Assembly: GCA_963402885.1 (NCBI GenBank)
Contig: OY727093.1
Coordinates: 15,121,501-15,185,500 of the forward strand
Direction: 5' to 3'
Source of the DNA: Antedon bifida
Lineage: Eukaryota > Echinodermata > Crinoidea > Comatulida > Antedonidae
DNA: 64,000 bases
Shown here: in pieces, positions 25,301 through 32,394 of the stretch
Numbering within the stretch: the first letter of the stretch is position 1
Layout of the letters: every line of letters starts with the position of its first letter
The notes under the pieces: model-generated
What the model was told of the DNA's origin: nothing
The model's input: the letters and a program-made list of their open reading frames with translations, nothing else
Databases searched by the model: none
Translations under genes and position numbers: made by a program

Positions 25301-28300
25301 CTTTGGCAGTTTATTAGAATAGATTATTTCTATTTTTTGGGGTTCCAGAATTTGATTCTCTTGCCAAATGTTATTTTCAAACGTGACTTAAGGCTTGAAG
25401 ATTTATAGACGCAATCATGATGAATAGAAGCTAATAGACGATTCATGTAACATAGTAGATCTTTCATAAGAATCACTTCTCTTCCTTCTATCACTCTTTT
25501 TTCAACCTCCACTGCAATCTCGTTAAACGCCTTTTGATATTTATCATCTTTTTTATCGGATATTGCACTCTTGATATTTGACATACCTATTATATACGAC
25601 GCACGGCAAGGATGATGTACCATGATATCCTTCGAAACGATGTCTCCACCATCTTCTATAACGCATCGGATTTCTTGTAATAGTCTGGTATCATTCCTTA
25701 GCCTTGCACTTTCAATAAGAATATCCCCTGATCTTATTAGAGATATTTTCATTGTTCTTTCCATCTTCTTTGAGCGATAAAGCCATTTCCTTTCCTTCAT
25801 ACAAATGATACAGTTCCTACTATCTCTCTGTGTATTCACAGTTGGTGATTTAAATACCGTTAAGTCAGTGATGATGTGTCTTTATCTTGATTTATCCTTT
25901 TTCGCTCCTTCTGTGCTACTGTTTTAGGGTTTTTATACTTGCTGTAACAGGAAGGATGTTTCTTCAGTTCTGTTAAGGGTGAGGGAAATGATTCAGCTCC
26001 AGAAATGTAGGTCTCTAGACGTTCAAATACGGGTTGCTGCTGAGCAAAATATGTCCCATGAATGCTCGGTCCATTGTTATTATCCGTTACCTGACTATTA
26101 CATATTAGACAATAACTAAATTCTAGCTTCTTTAACTTCTTTTTAGGAGATTTGTAAGAAATAATCGGGCCGATATTGTCACTGTCAACAGTAACATCAG
26201 TATCTGTATCACATGTACCATATGTGTCGACTGAAGTTTCATCTTTATATATTTTAGATGCCATGGCTTCCGGTTTCTGAAAAGAAATTCAAAACACATT
26301 TATCATAATTCTTACTATTCATGTTTTAAATGACCCTTCTGGGCCTCTATACCTTTAAGTGCTACTGTACATTCCATAATATTATACAATAATTCAAGTT
26401 AAAAACATTGTTTTCAAGAGGCCGATTAGTTTTTTGAAATGATTCAGTCTCATAAGGAATTTCATGTATGAAGCAATAATGTTACATGTTTTCTACCTAC
26501 TAGTAGTGTAACGGTGCTTGTATCCGTTACCTTATATTATATAGCCTCAGTGGCAGGATGTCACACACACAGTCACAGAATATACAATACAGTAAATATG
26601 GTTTTTGTCCAGTGACAACTGTTTTATTTCAATACTAAATATAATGCAGTATGTACTGACTATATCACATATGTTCTTTATCAATTTGTTAACTCTCTCC
26701 CTCTTGGCCAGTACATCCATATTTAAGGAACGGTCCTAATTAATATGCATGTACTGGGAGGGGACTATTTGGAACAAAGGAACATTCTTTGATGATGAGG
26801 AAAAGTCATTAAAGGAAAGGAACAACCTAATATTTTACCTAACTATTATAAAAGTAACCCTACCAACTTAATATTCAGAACAATTTATGTTTAAATCGGA
26901 TTTGTAGTTTTCTAGTAAACAGGATTTTAAAGCTGTTTTCAAGACATTTGAAAATTGCCATCTTGTGCTCATGGCAGCCTGTTTGTGACGTCAGATACGG
27001 CCGACGAACATTTTAAGATTCGCGGTTGCATTTGGCGCTTCTATTGGCTAAGCGAATCTGCTAAAATGATTGGCTAATAACGCGACATGCGGTCATGCAG
27101 GACGGCGATGACACGGTATGAGCATGCGCTGACTTGGTAAACAAACCTTCGATCGATCTTTTCTTCTGCAAGCCAATTCGTAAATCTTTCAGCTATTGTT
27201 AATCTATTGTTACTTTTATTGCCTAGCTGTTTCAAACGGGATTTGGTAGGGGAATTAACTGATAAACCTTTCAAACGGAGGCTGTTGGTTGACGATGCAG
27301 TGTCTACTTTATTTTTGTTCAACACGAGTTCTAGGCCTAGTGTAAGGCATACAGTACAGATACACTGGCCGCAAGTACACCATTCTTCGACGGCTTGTTA
27401 TGCTCGAGAATGTTCTTTTTTCCTCATCAGCACGATGCAAAACTAACTCTCTTTCTATATATTCTGGTTCCAAATTTTCTGAATTATAAAAACTCCAAGC
27501 CATATTCCAAAAATATTAAGTATGTTAGGCTATTTAATTGATTTTATTTATTGTTATATCCCGCACTTCCATATTGAAATACTGTACTAAGACGATGGAC
27601 GCTTGGATTTGCTTGAATGCGTCCACCTAATCTGACGTCACATAATTGCTCTTAACCTGTCAAAATGGCGCTGTTCAATTTCCGATATGTTGTCGTTTAA
27701 AAGTCTATTTTTTAACTAAATTGCTTTCTATTGTACCTTGAACCATTGTAATCATGTTTTTATTACATTTATCTATAAGCACAGTGGCACATTTAGCCCA
27801 GGGTGTTCCTTTCCTTTAAGGGAGGGATGTCACATCACCTTCACCTCAGTGAAAGCTAGGGCAAATTGGACCACTGGACATCAACAAGTGTTTATAGTAA
27901 CTCCCATTAGAAATCCCATTAGAGCAATTATAAATTCCACAATATACCAACAGGTGAACAGTTAATAGATTTATATTCTCTCGTGTGTTACAGTAGTGTA
28001 ACCTCTGATCGTAATTAGTGGTAGTATGACAGTAGTCAATAAACAATCTCAACATCCAGCTCTTTAAATGTACTCCTTTATTGGGTTATTATAAACCTTA
28101 CATCGCCATGATGTATCTCACCTCCCTCTTCAACCCATGAGGTTCTCTCTATGAACGCCCTCTATAGCGTGATCTTAACTTCTGGTTACAGTAGGGCCTA
28201 CATACTACAGTAGGCCTATATGTAAATTTACATGGTTGCTAGGCATAACGAAAAAACGTAAAATGTGTAAATTTCATATTTTGTTTGTTTGTTTATTTTT

Positions 28301-31300
28301 ATACTGGGTAACCTCTTCAGTCAAAGACTGGTCTCCCGGAGGGCCCAGTTGGTGATCAGTGGCTGTGATATACTAATACACCGGGGTAACCCCCTACTCG
28401 TCTTGAAAGATGTACTAGGTTCTTTAAAGTGCACACGAGCTAGTTGTGTACACTGGACCTACGGTTTATAGTCCTTATCCGAGAAGACTCGTTCTACCAC
28501 CAGAACCATGGAGTGAGTGAGCCTCGAACCCCTGCCGATGTTATGGCTACGTAATTACGGTTCCACTGTCTTAACCGCTCGGCCACTCACCATTATTATT
28601 ATGCTAATTGATTGTTAAATATTAATTGTACCTATTCTCAAAACACACATTTCATTTGTTGCAATCACACTAATTCTAGATACGTATTATGCCTATAATG
28701 TTGCTAATACTAATACGCATGTTTAGCGTTTTTTTTAACATTTTCGACCTCATTTAATAATTTTATTTCATTATAGCATTTTCAATATTAATCATTATCA
28801 TATTTGGAAATGCTAAAACACACAAACAAATTTATCTCAACGGATAATTCTATAGGCATATACTGTAGCATGCATTTATTGCGAATGAACTGTATACTTT
28901 GCCTATTACTGTTATCTAGGCCTCCTGATTAGTCTACCGTAACGCTATCCCATAATGATATGTAATAGTACATTCAACATTAATTTGAACCTAAAATTTT
29001 CAATGCGGACCTCAAAACTACTAAACACATTATTTTGGACGGAAGAGATAATGTATTTAACTAACTATAGCAATATTTCAACAGCGCGCCTAATCGGTTG
29101 CTATGCTTGTCTAGGCGTGTCTAGGCTCGTCTAGTCCTTGAACACATCAGTTGGTATATACTTATATGTCCGAGGTAGGGCCTAGGCCATTGTAAAGCCT
29201 AATAATAAAAGAACTAGTGAACAAATAATATTAGCAACAAAGACACATTGTTAAAAGTTGGTATTGAGAACATATATTACTAATTTTTTGTTCGTAATAT
29301 TGAAAAAAAAAGGCTTACAAGTACTTGTGGGGAGTATTCTTACATCATTGCAGATCCAGTCTCTAGCAGTGTTAGCAATCAACTTTTAGCCAATCAAAAT
29401 CCTGCATTTCCGTCAGCAATAAGTAAGCAATGATTCCAATTGCATAGGTCATATTTGATTGAATATAACTAATTGCAAATGTGATGTGAGTTGATTTTAA
29501 GCAATTTAAATTATTTAGATGTTTCTATTTGTTAATGAATGACAAGAGATACATTGTTTTTATAAACATGTAATAGTTAATTAACATAATTCATAAAAAG
29601 ATATAGTTTTAATTAGATTTACACAAATAATACATTTTTCATATGTATTTATTATCTATCATGACTATTAAATAATTAATAAGGAAGAAGGTTTAATTAT
29701 CTATAAAATAAATCTATTTTCATCATAATCGGTTAAGTATTTAATGAGTTACAACCGAAAATAGAGTACCTGTCACTTACTTAAATAGCGCCCTGAACTT
29801 CAAGATTTTACTAAACATTATTAAATCCCTGCTACATTATTTCTAGTATATAGTGGGTCAGTTTTTTTGCATATCTGAAAAAAAAAAATAATTATGGCTT
29901 CTTGCCTTAATTAACATACTAAATATGGTATATCACACATTTTTTCTGAATTTTTTGCTAAAATTCTATATTTATATATATATAAGGATATTTCATTACA
30001 GTAAAGGTAAAATAAAATTATTTTATTGAATAGGTAATGTAAATAGCTATTAATCAACCTTATTTTCAACAAAATACATCAAATATTTATTAAGTTATGA
30101 ACAATAAAGTGCATCACTATAAAATGGCGGCATTTTTGACGCCATCTTGGATTTCAAGGTGACCGCAGTAAATTTGCAACGGCACACCTCATGATTATTG
30201 TGTCTAAGGGTATTAGCTAACAAAAAAAGTTGGTGTGCTGAGTGTGTAGAAACATGGCAATGGGACGTGTTAACGAAGCATCATTTTGGCACTTGGACCT
30301 CCGCTTATTATATAAATATTATTAACAACAGGGGTTTATTTTGTCTGTTATGAGACATATTCTCCTTCACATGCCATGTCTTACAAACGATTATGGCTTT
30401 CCAATTGTTCGATCTGAAAACTGTTTCAATATTCAGTTTGAGTGCATTTCCAATAATTAGTATAAATAGTATTCAAGTCATTAACATCTTCCTAAAGACA
30501 ATGGATTTATTATGAAAGTGTGATCATTTGTGTATATTTTAGAGGATGGCAACACCTTACCAAGATCAGAGGCTGGTTCGTCCGGGTCTGGCATCATTCA
30601 GGAATGTGCTGTGTTTACCCTGAAAGCAGAAAAGGCTAAGCTAGAACTGGAGTTGAAGAAATCAAAACACAAAGTTAATGATCTTGAGAAGAAATACAAT
30701 GAGAAATGCATGTTTTACCAAGAAGAAATGTGCGTATCTGGTCACTTGTTGTAGATTTTATGTTATGATTTAATGTAATGGTAGTTTTATTTCAACGGTA
30801 TGTGTTTATCAATACTCACTGTGTAGTTTTACTGTTTTTCTTAGTACAAGAAACACAAGACTTCGAGCTGAATTGAAGCGCTATGTGGAAAAAGTTAGTA
30901 GAATTGAGAAATTTCAAGAACCAACAGTTAAAGATGGAAAGAGGCCTCTAAATGGTAAGAGAATGGTTTTTTTTTATGTAAATAGTTTCCAAAAAAATTG
31001 GAATTTTGATATTTTATTTAACCTCAACACATCCCGTACAACTGTCATATTCACATTATGGAATAATAAATTTCACATCAGATCAGGAATAGCACAACAT
31101 TTGAGACACATGTACACACTACTTGTTTGATTTGTCTGAAATATGTTAATATAATTTTATAAACGATTTATTTAGATATTCCCACAAATAGTCCGGTTAA
31201 AAAGGCAGCAAAAGTTCACACAACCGTGGAGAGCTTACCAAAAGGCTCGAAGTCTACTACATTAACCGCAATAAAGAAGACGAAACCAAACGACTGGGAT

Positions 31301-31369
31301 AATTTTTTGCAGCCTGCCATTGAACAATTAAATGAGGAAGACAATCCTAAACAATGTACTCAACAATAG
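70..31369 (+). CDS. CENPE: CENP-E, kinesin-7 kinetochore motor, 37 coding exons
   Basis: Plus-end-directed kinesin that carries chromosomes to the spindle equator and links kinetochores to microtubules. Coding exons: 70-116, 1287-1387, 1526-1615, 2028-2146, 2464-2574, 3103-3184, 4688-4755, 5025-5093, 6961-7344, 7439-7597, 7985-8162, 8338-8504, 8847-9022, 9477-9597, 9830-9949, 10382-10516, 10728-10945, 11053-11107, 11199-13588, 14423-14693, 14867-15044, 15988-16346, 16554-16733, 16960-17097, 17370-17540, 17693-17863, 18055-18225, 18508-18666, 20646-20813, 21186-21353, 21573-21728, 21865-21990, 22382-22518, 22656-22750, 30543-30729, 30845-30954, 31176-31369. All phases agree, giving 7,929 nt and 2,642 aa, close to vertebrate CENP-E. 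Introns are GT-AG except after exon 32 (GC-AG). The motor has GQTSSGKT (86-93), NEHSSRSHT (194-202) and DLAGSER (233-239). The start is the first ATG after a splice acceptor and opens with [12 protein letters not shown]. Exon edges are read by eye, without transcripts. Confidence 0.95.
221..1235. mobile_element. piggyBac-like non-autonomous element, copy 1 (intron 1)
   Basis: A 1,015-bp element flanked by TTAA on both sides (217-220 and 1236-1239). It starts CACTTTGACTGTCAGAGG and ends in TTTGGCAGTCAAAGTG, so the terminal inverted repeat is about 13-14 bp. TTAA duplications with CAC ends are the piggyBac pattern. No transposase frame is seen. The interior has a TAGGCCTA-rich palindrome at about 670-765. 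It is highly similar to the copy in intron 8. Confidence 0.8.
2724..2853. repeat. two adjacent hairpin palindromes (intron 5)
   Basis: Arms 2724-2750 and 2759-2785 (ATTCTTCTCCAATAAGATAA and its complement) form a 27-bp stem with an 8-nt loop. A second palindrome, centred near 2825 (CATAAACATTCATTAATC), spans 2798-2853. They are probably the core of a foldback MITE; outer boundaries are unclear. Confidence 0.7.
3244..3369. mobile_element. Harbinger-like MITE, degenerate copy (intron 6)
   Basis: Begins AGTTCTATCTATAC and ends GTTGACAGAGCTT, diverged forms of the AGCTCTGTCTACAC inverted repeat of the copies at 8657, 17166 and 31682. The interior shares GTGATGTGCCC and ATATGG words in the opposite order, so this copy may be inverted. 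Confidence 0.6.
3534..4307. mobile_element. TIR element (intron 6)
   Basis: 774 bp with inverted ends CAGGGGCCGGATTTATCAA and TTGATAAATGCCAACCCAG, and repeated subterminal TTTGCTTAA words on both sides. No clear target duplication, so the superfamily is open. The interior has no recognisable protein. Confidence 0.65.
5240..6863. mobile_element. piggyBac-like element, copy 2 (intron 8), split by a hAT-like insert
   Basis: Same element as 221-1235 with TTAA at 5236-5239 and 6864-6867. Once the nested insert (5361-5944) and its target duplication are set aside it is about 1.03 kb. Near the right end the terminal motif occurs twice (GGCAGTCAAGCG, then GGCAGTCAAAGTG), a small local duplication of the end. 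Confidence 0.8.
5361..5944. mobile_element. hAT-like MITE nested in the piggyBac-like copy
   Basis: 584 bp with ends CAGCCCACGAAATTCA and TGAAATTCGTGGGT, near-perfect inverted repeats. The 8-bp target TGTAATTT is duplicated at 5353-5360 and 5945-5952, and the undisturbed target is present once in copy 1 near 331-338. An 8-bp duplication plus a CAG start fits hAT. The interior repeats (A)GGTCGGCA/TTGCCGAC words. A relative lies at 60016-60726. Confidence 0.8.
7439..11107 (+). CDS. CENPE: CENP-E exons 10-18: neck and first stalk
   Basis: Exons 10-18 encode residues 358-800. Exon 10 is heptad-like coiled coil. Exons 11-12 break it with a Ser/Pro/Ala-rich segment: [12 protein letters not shown], which resembles the conserved post-motor element with Trp and Cys in CENP-E, then an alanine run, then a basic PKKKRRR cluster that could be a nuclear localisation signal. 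From exon 13 the chain returns to Glu/Lys/Leu-rich coiled coil. Phases are 0,0,1,0,2,0,0,0,2,0 from the entry of exon 10 to the exit of exon 18. Harbinger-like MITE 8657-8782 lies in intron 12. Confidence 0.9.
8657..8782. mobile_element. Harbinger-like MITE (intron 12)
   Basis: 126 bp with inverted ends AGCTCTGTCTACACTATCAA and TATAGTGTAGACAGAGCT, flanked by TAA on both sides. A 3-bp TWA duplication is the PIF/Harbinger habit. No coding capacity. Confidence 0.75.
11199..13588 (+). CDS. CENPE: CENP-E exon 19: 2.4-kb coiled-coil stalk exon
   Basis: One 2,390-nt exon encodes residues about 801-1597. The acceptor is TTTTGCAG at 11191-11198 and the donor GTAAGT starts at 13589. The first half is a tandem protein repeat (see 11286-12333). 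The second half is ordinary stalk with heptad spacing and local repeats such as [19 protein letters not shown] beside the earlier [18 protein letters not shown]. The last 80 residues carry shorter ESK(L/I)xxxEAK-like steps. The antisense open frames here are shadows of this exon. Confidence 0.95.
11286..12333 (+). repeat. eight 43-44-residue tandem repeats in CENP-E
   Basis: Eight head-to-tail units of 129-132 bp, residues about 830-1178. Each runs [17 protein letters not shown], then VTQPEVSN, then [19 protein letters not shown]. The leading part is heptad coiled coil and the VTQPEVSN part is a proline hinge. Units 2-5 are nearly identical; the first and last two have drifted ([24 protein letters not shown]). 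This is typical of an array grown by unequal exchange from the middle, and its copy number may vary between individuals. Confidence 0.95.
13695..14364 (+). mobile_element. Helitron-like element (intron 19)
   Basis: The left end opens TTACCTCCGCCAAGAAGG and is followed by a TTTG/TCTG simple repeat. The right end has GGCGGAGGT, the hairpin GCACTC-TCG-GAGTGG, then CTTTCTAG before T. A short hairpin just before CTAG with insertion next to T is the Helitron 3' signature, and the inverted CCTCCGCC/GGCGGAGG words near the two ends fit the Helentron type. No Rep/helicase is present. The element ends 58 bases before exon 20. Confidence 0.65.
14423..16733 (+). CDS. CENPE: CENP-E exons 20-23: stalk
   Basis: Exons 20 (14423-14693), 21 (14867-15044), 22 (15988-16346) and 23 (16554-16733) encode residues about 1597-1926, all Glu/Lys/Gln-rich coiled coil with no recognised domain. 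Phases 2, 0, 1, 0, 0 join without gaps. Intron 22 holds a broken SINE at 16421-16514. Confidence 0.9.
16421..16514 (-). mobile_element. truncated tRNA-derived SINE (intron 22)
   Basis: Shares ATACTGGGTAACC, GATCAGTGGCTGTG, ACACCGGGGTAAC and the tRNA-like CCGCTCGGCCACTCAC end with the fuller copy at 28280-28591, but lacks the middle part including the B box. Confidence 0.65.
16960..18666 (+). CDS. CENPE: CENP-E exons 24-28: duplicated exon array
   Basis: Five successive phase 0-0 exons of 138, 171, 171, 171 and 159 nt (residues about 1927-2196) share one plan. They open near E(D/N)xMK/N and end in a common motif: [12 protein letters not shown], [47 protein letters not shown]. Each is one ~57-residue coiled-coil module, so the array arose by exon duplication, and loss or gain of any exon keeps the frame. 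Intron 24 contains a Harbinger-like MITE. Confidence 0.92.
17166..17296. mobile_element. Harbinger-like MITE (intron 24)
   Basis: 131 bp, same family as 8657-8782, with AGCTCTGTCTACACTATC at the left, TAATGTAAACAGAGCT at the right, and TAA flanks. Confidence 0.75.
19184..20582 (+). mobile_element. non-autonomous Helitron, family A copy 1 (intron 28)
   Basis: 1,399 bp. The 5' end is TTAGGTTATATGCAT; the 3' end is the hairpin AATTCGTCA-TAG-TGACGAATT followed by AAATCTAG. It sits exactly between A and T of the surrounding MITE, as shown by the uninterrupted homologue near 49330, with no target duplication. All this is Helitron-like apart from the unusual TT start. No Rep/helicase is seen. It includes a tRNA-like segment at 20195-20265. 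Confidence 0.8.
20195..20265 (+). other. tRNA-like Pol III promoter relic within a Helitron
   Basis: TGGCTCGGTGGTC (20201) resembles an A box and GATCGAGTCTC (20246) a B box, spaced as in a tRNA. The related copy near 59565-59600 carries the same stretch reversed. Probably a SINE or tRNA piece taken into the Helitron family; no cloverleaf was verified. Confidence 0.45.
20646..22750 (+). CDS. CENPE: CENP-E exons 29-34: distal stalk with twin exons
   Basis: Exons 29 (20646-20813), 30 (21186-21353), 31 (21573-21728), 32 (21865-21990), 33 (22382-22518) and 34 (22656-22750) encode residues about 2197-2480. Exons 30 and 31 are recent duplicates sharing SKHD(L/V)LVSQLEK and [18 protein letters not shown]. 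Exon 32 ends in LAELE followed by GCGAGA, so intron 32 appears to be GC-AG: reading on gives 34 non-coiled residues and a stop, while the next exon joins in phase 0. Exon 34 ends phase 1 and joins exon 35 across 7.8 kb. Confidence 0.85.
22755..22858 (-). repeat. 104-bp direct repeat, left copy
   Basis: By eye identical to 23937-24040. On the minus strand it encodes [20 protein letters not shown] and on to ECTTKG, the C-terminal Cys-rich part of the gene at 24030-26264. It begins only four bases after the end of CENPE exon 34, so nearly all original intron-start sequence has gone. Confidence 0.85.
22856..23933 (+). pseudogene. stray copy of CENPE exon 30 - intron 30 - exon 31
   Basis: Starts inside exon 30 (from the base matching 21201) and stops inside exon 31 (matching about 21633), both at short shared words. 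It is near-identical to the source apart from a ~26-bp loss in the intron part and the Helitron at 22994-23661. It lacks the exon-30 acceptor and the exon-31 donor, so it should not be spliced into CENPE as a whole exon. It lies in intron 34 between two identical 104-bp segments of an antisense transposon-like gene. Confidence 0.88.
22994..23661 (-). mobile_element. non-autonomous Helitron, family A copy 2 (intron 34)
   Basis: 668 bp in reverse orientation: + strand CTAG at 22994, then the GTCA/TGAC hairpin, ending AACCTAA. It splits the stray copy of CENPE exon 30 exactly between A and T: the true exon reads AAAAAATTAAAC (21334-21345) where this copy reads AAAAAA, element, TTAAAC. Shorter than copy 1, lacking its middle. 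Confidence 0.85.
24030..26264 (-). mobile_element. transposon-like gene of unknown class, broken
   Basis: Minus-strand coding pieces follow one another: 26264-25860 (starts [14 protein letters not shown]-x2-C near FSYCLICNS, later HPSCYSKY), 25839-25330 ([11 protein letters not shown], then HHPCRASY), about 25275-25030, 24976-24572 ([20 protein letters not shown]) and 24446-24030 ([32 protein letters not shown]), ending in the Cys-rich [12 protein letters not shown]. The order of two N-terminal Zn-finger-like blocks, a D-containing core and a C-terminal CxC block resembles an uncharacterised protein family I recall from coral, mollusc and fish genomes, probably transposase-like. The frame changes several times, so this copy is dead or contains introns. 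No element ends were found. Confidence 0.6.
26265..26812. other. unassigned stretch of intron 34
   Basis: AT-rich, no credible gene. It may hold the 5' flank of the minus-strand transposon-like gene. TAGTAGTGTAACGG near 26511 resembles the edge of the LTR-like unit at 27997, but no matching far end was found. Confidence 0.4.
26813..27815. mobile_element. TTAA-flanked DNA transposon remnant
   Basis: 1.0 kb with inverted ends AGGAAAGGAACA and TGTTCCTTTCCT, flanked by TTAA (26809-26812, 27816-27819). On the minus strand, [15 protein letters not shown] (27503) begins a reading frame whose neighbour frame gives EWCTCGQC, resembling the Cys-rich P2X7-like segment seen in some aquatic-animal transposon genes. 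Kolobok or piggyBac-like is possible from the TTAA target. Confidence 0.55.
27997..28190 (-). mobile_element. solo-LTR-like fossil
   Basis: 194 bp, starting TGTAAC and ending GTTACA, flanked by GTAG on both sides (27993-27996, 28191-28194). On the minus strand it contains AATAAA-type signals (CCCAATAAAGG). TG...CA ends plus a 4-bp target duplication fit a solo LTR of a Gypsy- or BEL-type retrotransposon. No internal region is attached; its short length is a caution. Confidence 0.5.
28280..28591 (-). mobile_element. tRNA-derived SINE
   Basis: On the minus strand the 5' end reads GGTGAGTGGCCGAGCGGTTA, the A-box region of a Leu/Ser-type tRNA, followed about 55 bases later by the B box GGGGTTCGAGGCTCAC. 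A non-tRNA body (ACACCGGTG-like and CTCCGGGAGACC words) and an A-rich AAATAAACAAACAAACAAAA tail follow. Not a functional tRNA gene: no anticodon arm and no mature 3' end. Confidence 0.8.
28592..30542. other. rest of CENPE intron 34, no gene seen
   Basis: AT-rich sequence with scattered TAGGCCT words (28910-29200) and A/T runs. I see no exon-like reading frame and no clear repeat ends, up to the acceptor at 30541-30542. Confidence 0.5.
30543..31369 (+). CDS. CENPE: CENP-E exons 35-37: C-terminal tail
   Basis: Exons 35-37 encode residues about 2480-2642. Exon 35 carries [20 protein letters not shown], resembling the conserved GSGI(I/V)Q element before the last coiled coil of vertebrate CENP-E. 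Exons 36-37 form a lysine-rich, poorly ordered tail ([20 protein letters not shown]) ending in [13 protein letters not shown]. By homology this part holds the kinetochore-targeting and second microtubule-binding region. The stop is TAG at 31367. An ATTAAA at 31411 is a possible poly(A) signal; no closer AATAAA was seen. Confidence 0.88.
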
Positions 31370-31489
31370 ATACATAAGCTATGTAAATAATATGAATAAT
31401 TAATCCACCTATTAAAATAATTTTAATCTGTGTATATAGGCCTAATATATAAATCCAAAGGCAAATTACTGAAAAAAATGACAATGCTG

Positions 31490-31620
31490 TGGGTATCAGT
31501 GGCTGGATCTCAATGGAGATACAAAAAAAAAAGCGAAAAGCTAAATCAAAACGATAAAGTAAACAGCCAGAAAAGTTAGCAGAGCTTTCGGGCAACACTA
31601 GCCCTTCATCAGTGCAAGGC
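31490..31620 (-). mobile_element. Penelope-like element end with hammerhead-like core
   Basis: On the minus strand: CACTGATGAAGGGC, a loop, GCCCGAAAGCTCTGCTAAC, then TTTTCTGGCTG. CTGATGA (31612-31606), a GGGC/GCCC stem II and GAAA (31589-31586) match the hammerhead ribozyme core that Penelope-like elements carry in their terminal repeats. Stem III can be AGC/GCT with a TCT loop followed by A, but stem I pairs poorly as I read it, so self-cleavage is doubtful. About 210 bp past the CENPE stop. Confidence 0.5.
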
Positions 31621-31681
31621 CTAATATATATATATTGCTACAGTCTACTGTAGTACTTACCTGTAGTTGGAGAGAGACAAA

Positions 31682-31803
31682 AGCTCTGTCTACACAAACT
31701 TTATGTGACAAACAAATGTGATGTGCCTATATATGGACATGTCATATCACTACCATATTTCACACTTTTTTGGTCAAACTAGTTTGATAGTGTAGACAGA
31801 GCT
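31682..31803. mobile_element. Harbinger-like MITE (downstream of CENPE)
   Basis: 122 bp, AGCTCTGTCTACAC at the left, GATAGTGTAGACAGAGCT at the right, followed by TAA. Same family as the copies in CENPE introns 6, 12 and 24. Confidence 0.75.
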
Positions 31804-31817
31804 TAATGCATAAAGCT

Positions 31818-31904
31818 TGGTTCCAAGTTGGGATGCAACACAATGACGTAGAAGATTGGTCAAATAACTTACGGTGTGCTTGCGTTGCATCCTAGTGGGA
31901 ACCA
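31818..31904. mobile_element. 87-bp MITE
   Basis: Inverted ends TGGTTCCAAGTTGGGATGCA and TGCATCCTAGTGGGAACCA. A similar right end (GTGTCCTAGTGGAAACCA) lies near 9248-9265 in intron 13. Superfamily unknown. Confidence 0.55.
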
Positions 31905-32394
31905 TGTTTGTCTTGCTGTATAAACTACTGTACAAAATGTGTATAAATCCATAGGATGAGTGTCTTTCAAATATTCCTCATTCCAATTTAGATCATGCAT
32001 TATATTATTTGTTTATTAAGCAAAAACTTACATTTATTAATGATTTTATATTTATAAATTGTATTAGTTTATATTACTTGTTATTGCATTTGTTGAAGTT
32101 GCCTTTATTTCTGGTCAAAATGATTTGTTTTTATATTATTTAAATAATGTATAGTGAAATTAATACAAAAAAAGTTTGTATAATTGTTTTTATGCATTTA
32201 AGTAGAGACAGGGAGATTCCCTGGTAACAACTTTCCTATATAAATTACTAGTAGTTCTACTACATCTCTGTTTGATATTTTTGTAATCAATCTTATATTT
32301 TCTTATTATCAATAATTGTTTCCAGAATTAATATATATAGTGGATTTCTTTAGGTAGATTTTCTCTATATACGAAAAATAACCAAAGTATGACC

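Noticed and set aside
26517-26690. LTR-like start TGTAACGGTG
   Set aside because: Shares only the first bases with the unit at 27997; no far end or target duplication seen.
28280-28591. A possible tRNA-Leu/Ser gene on the minus strand
   Set aside because: A and B boxes are present but there is no cloverleaf or mature end, and a body and A-rich tail follow: a SINE.
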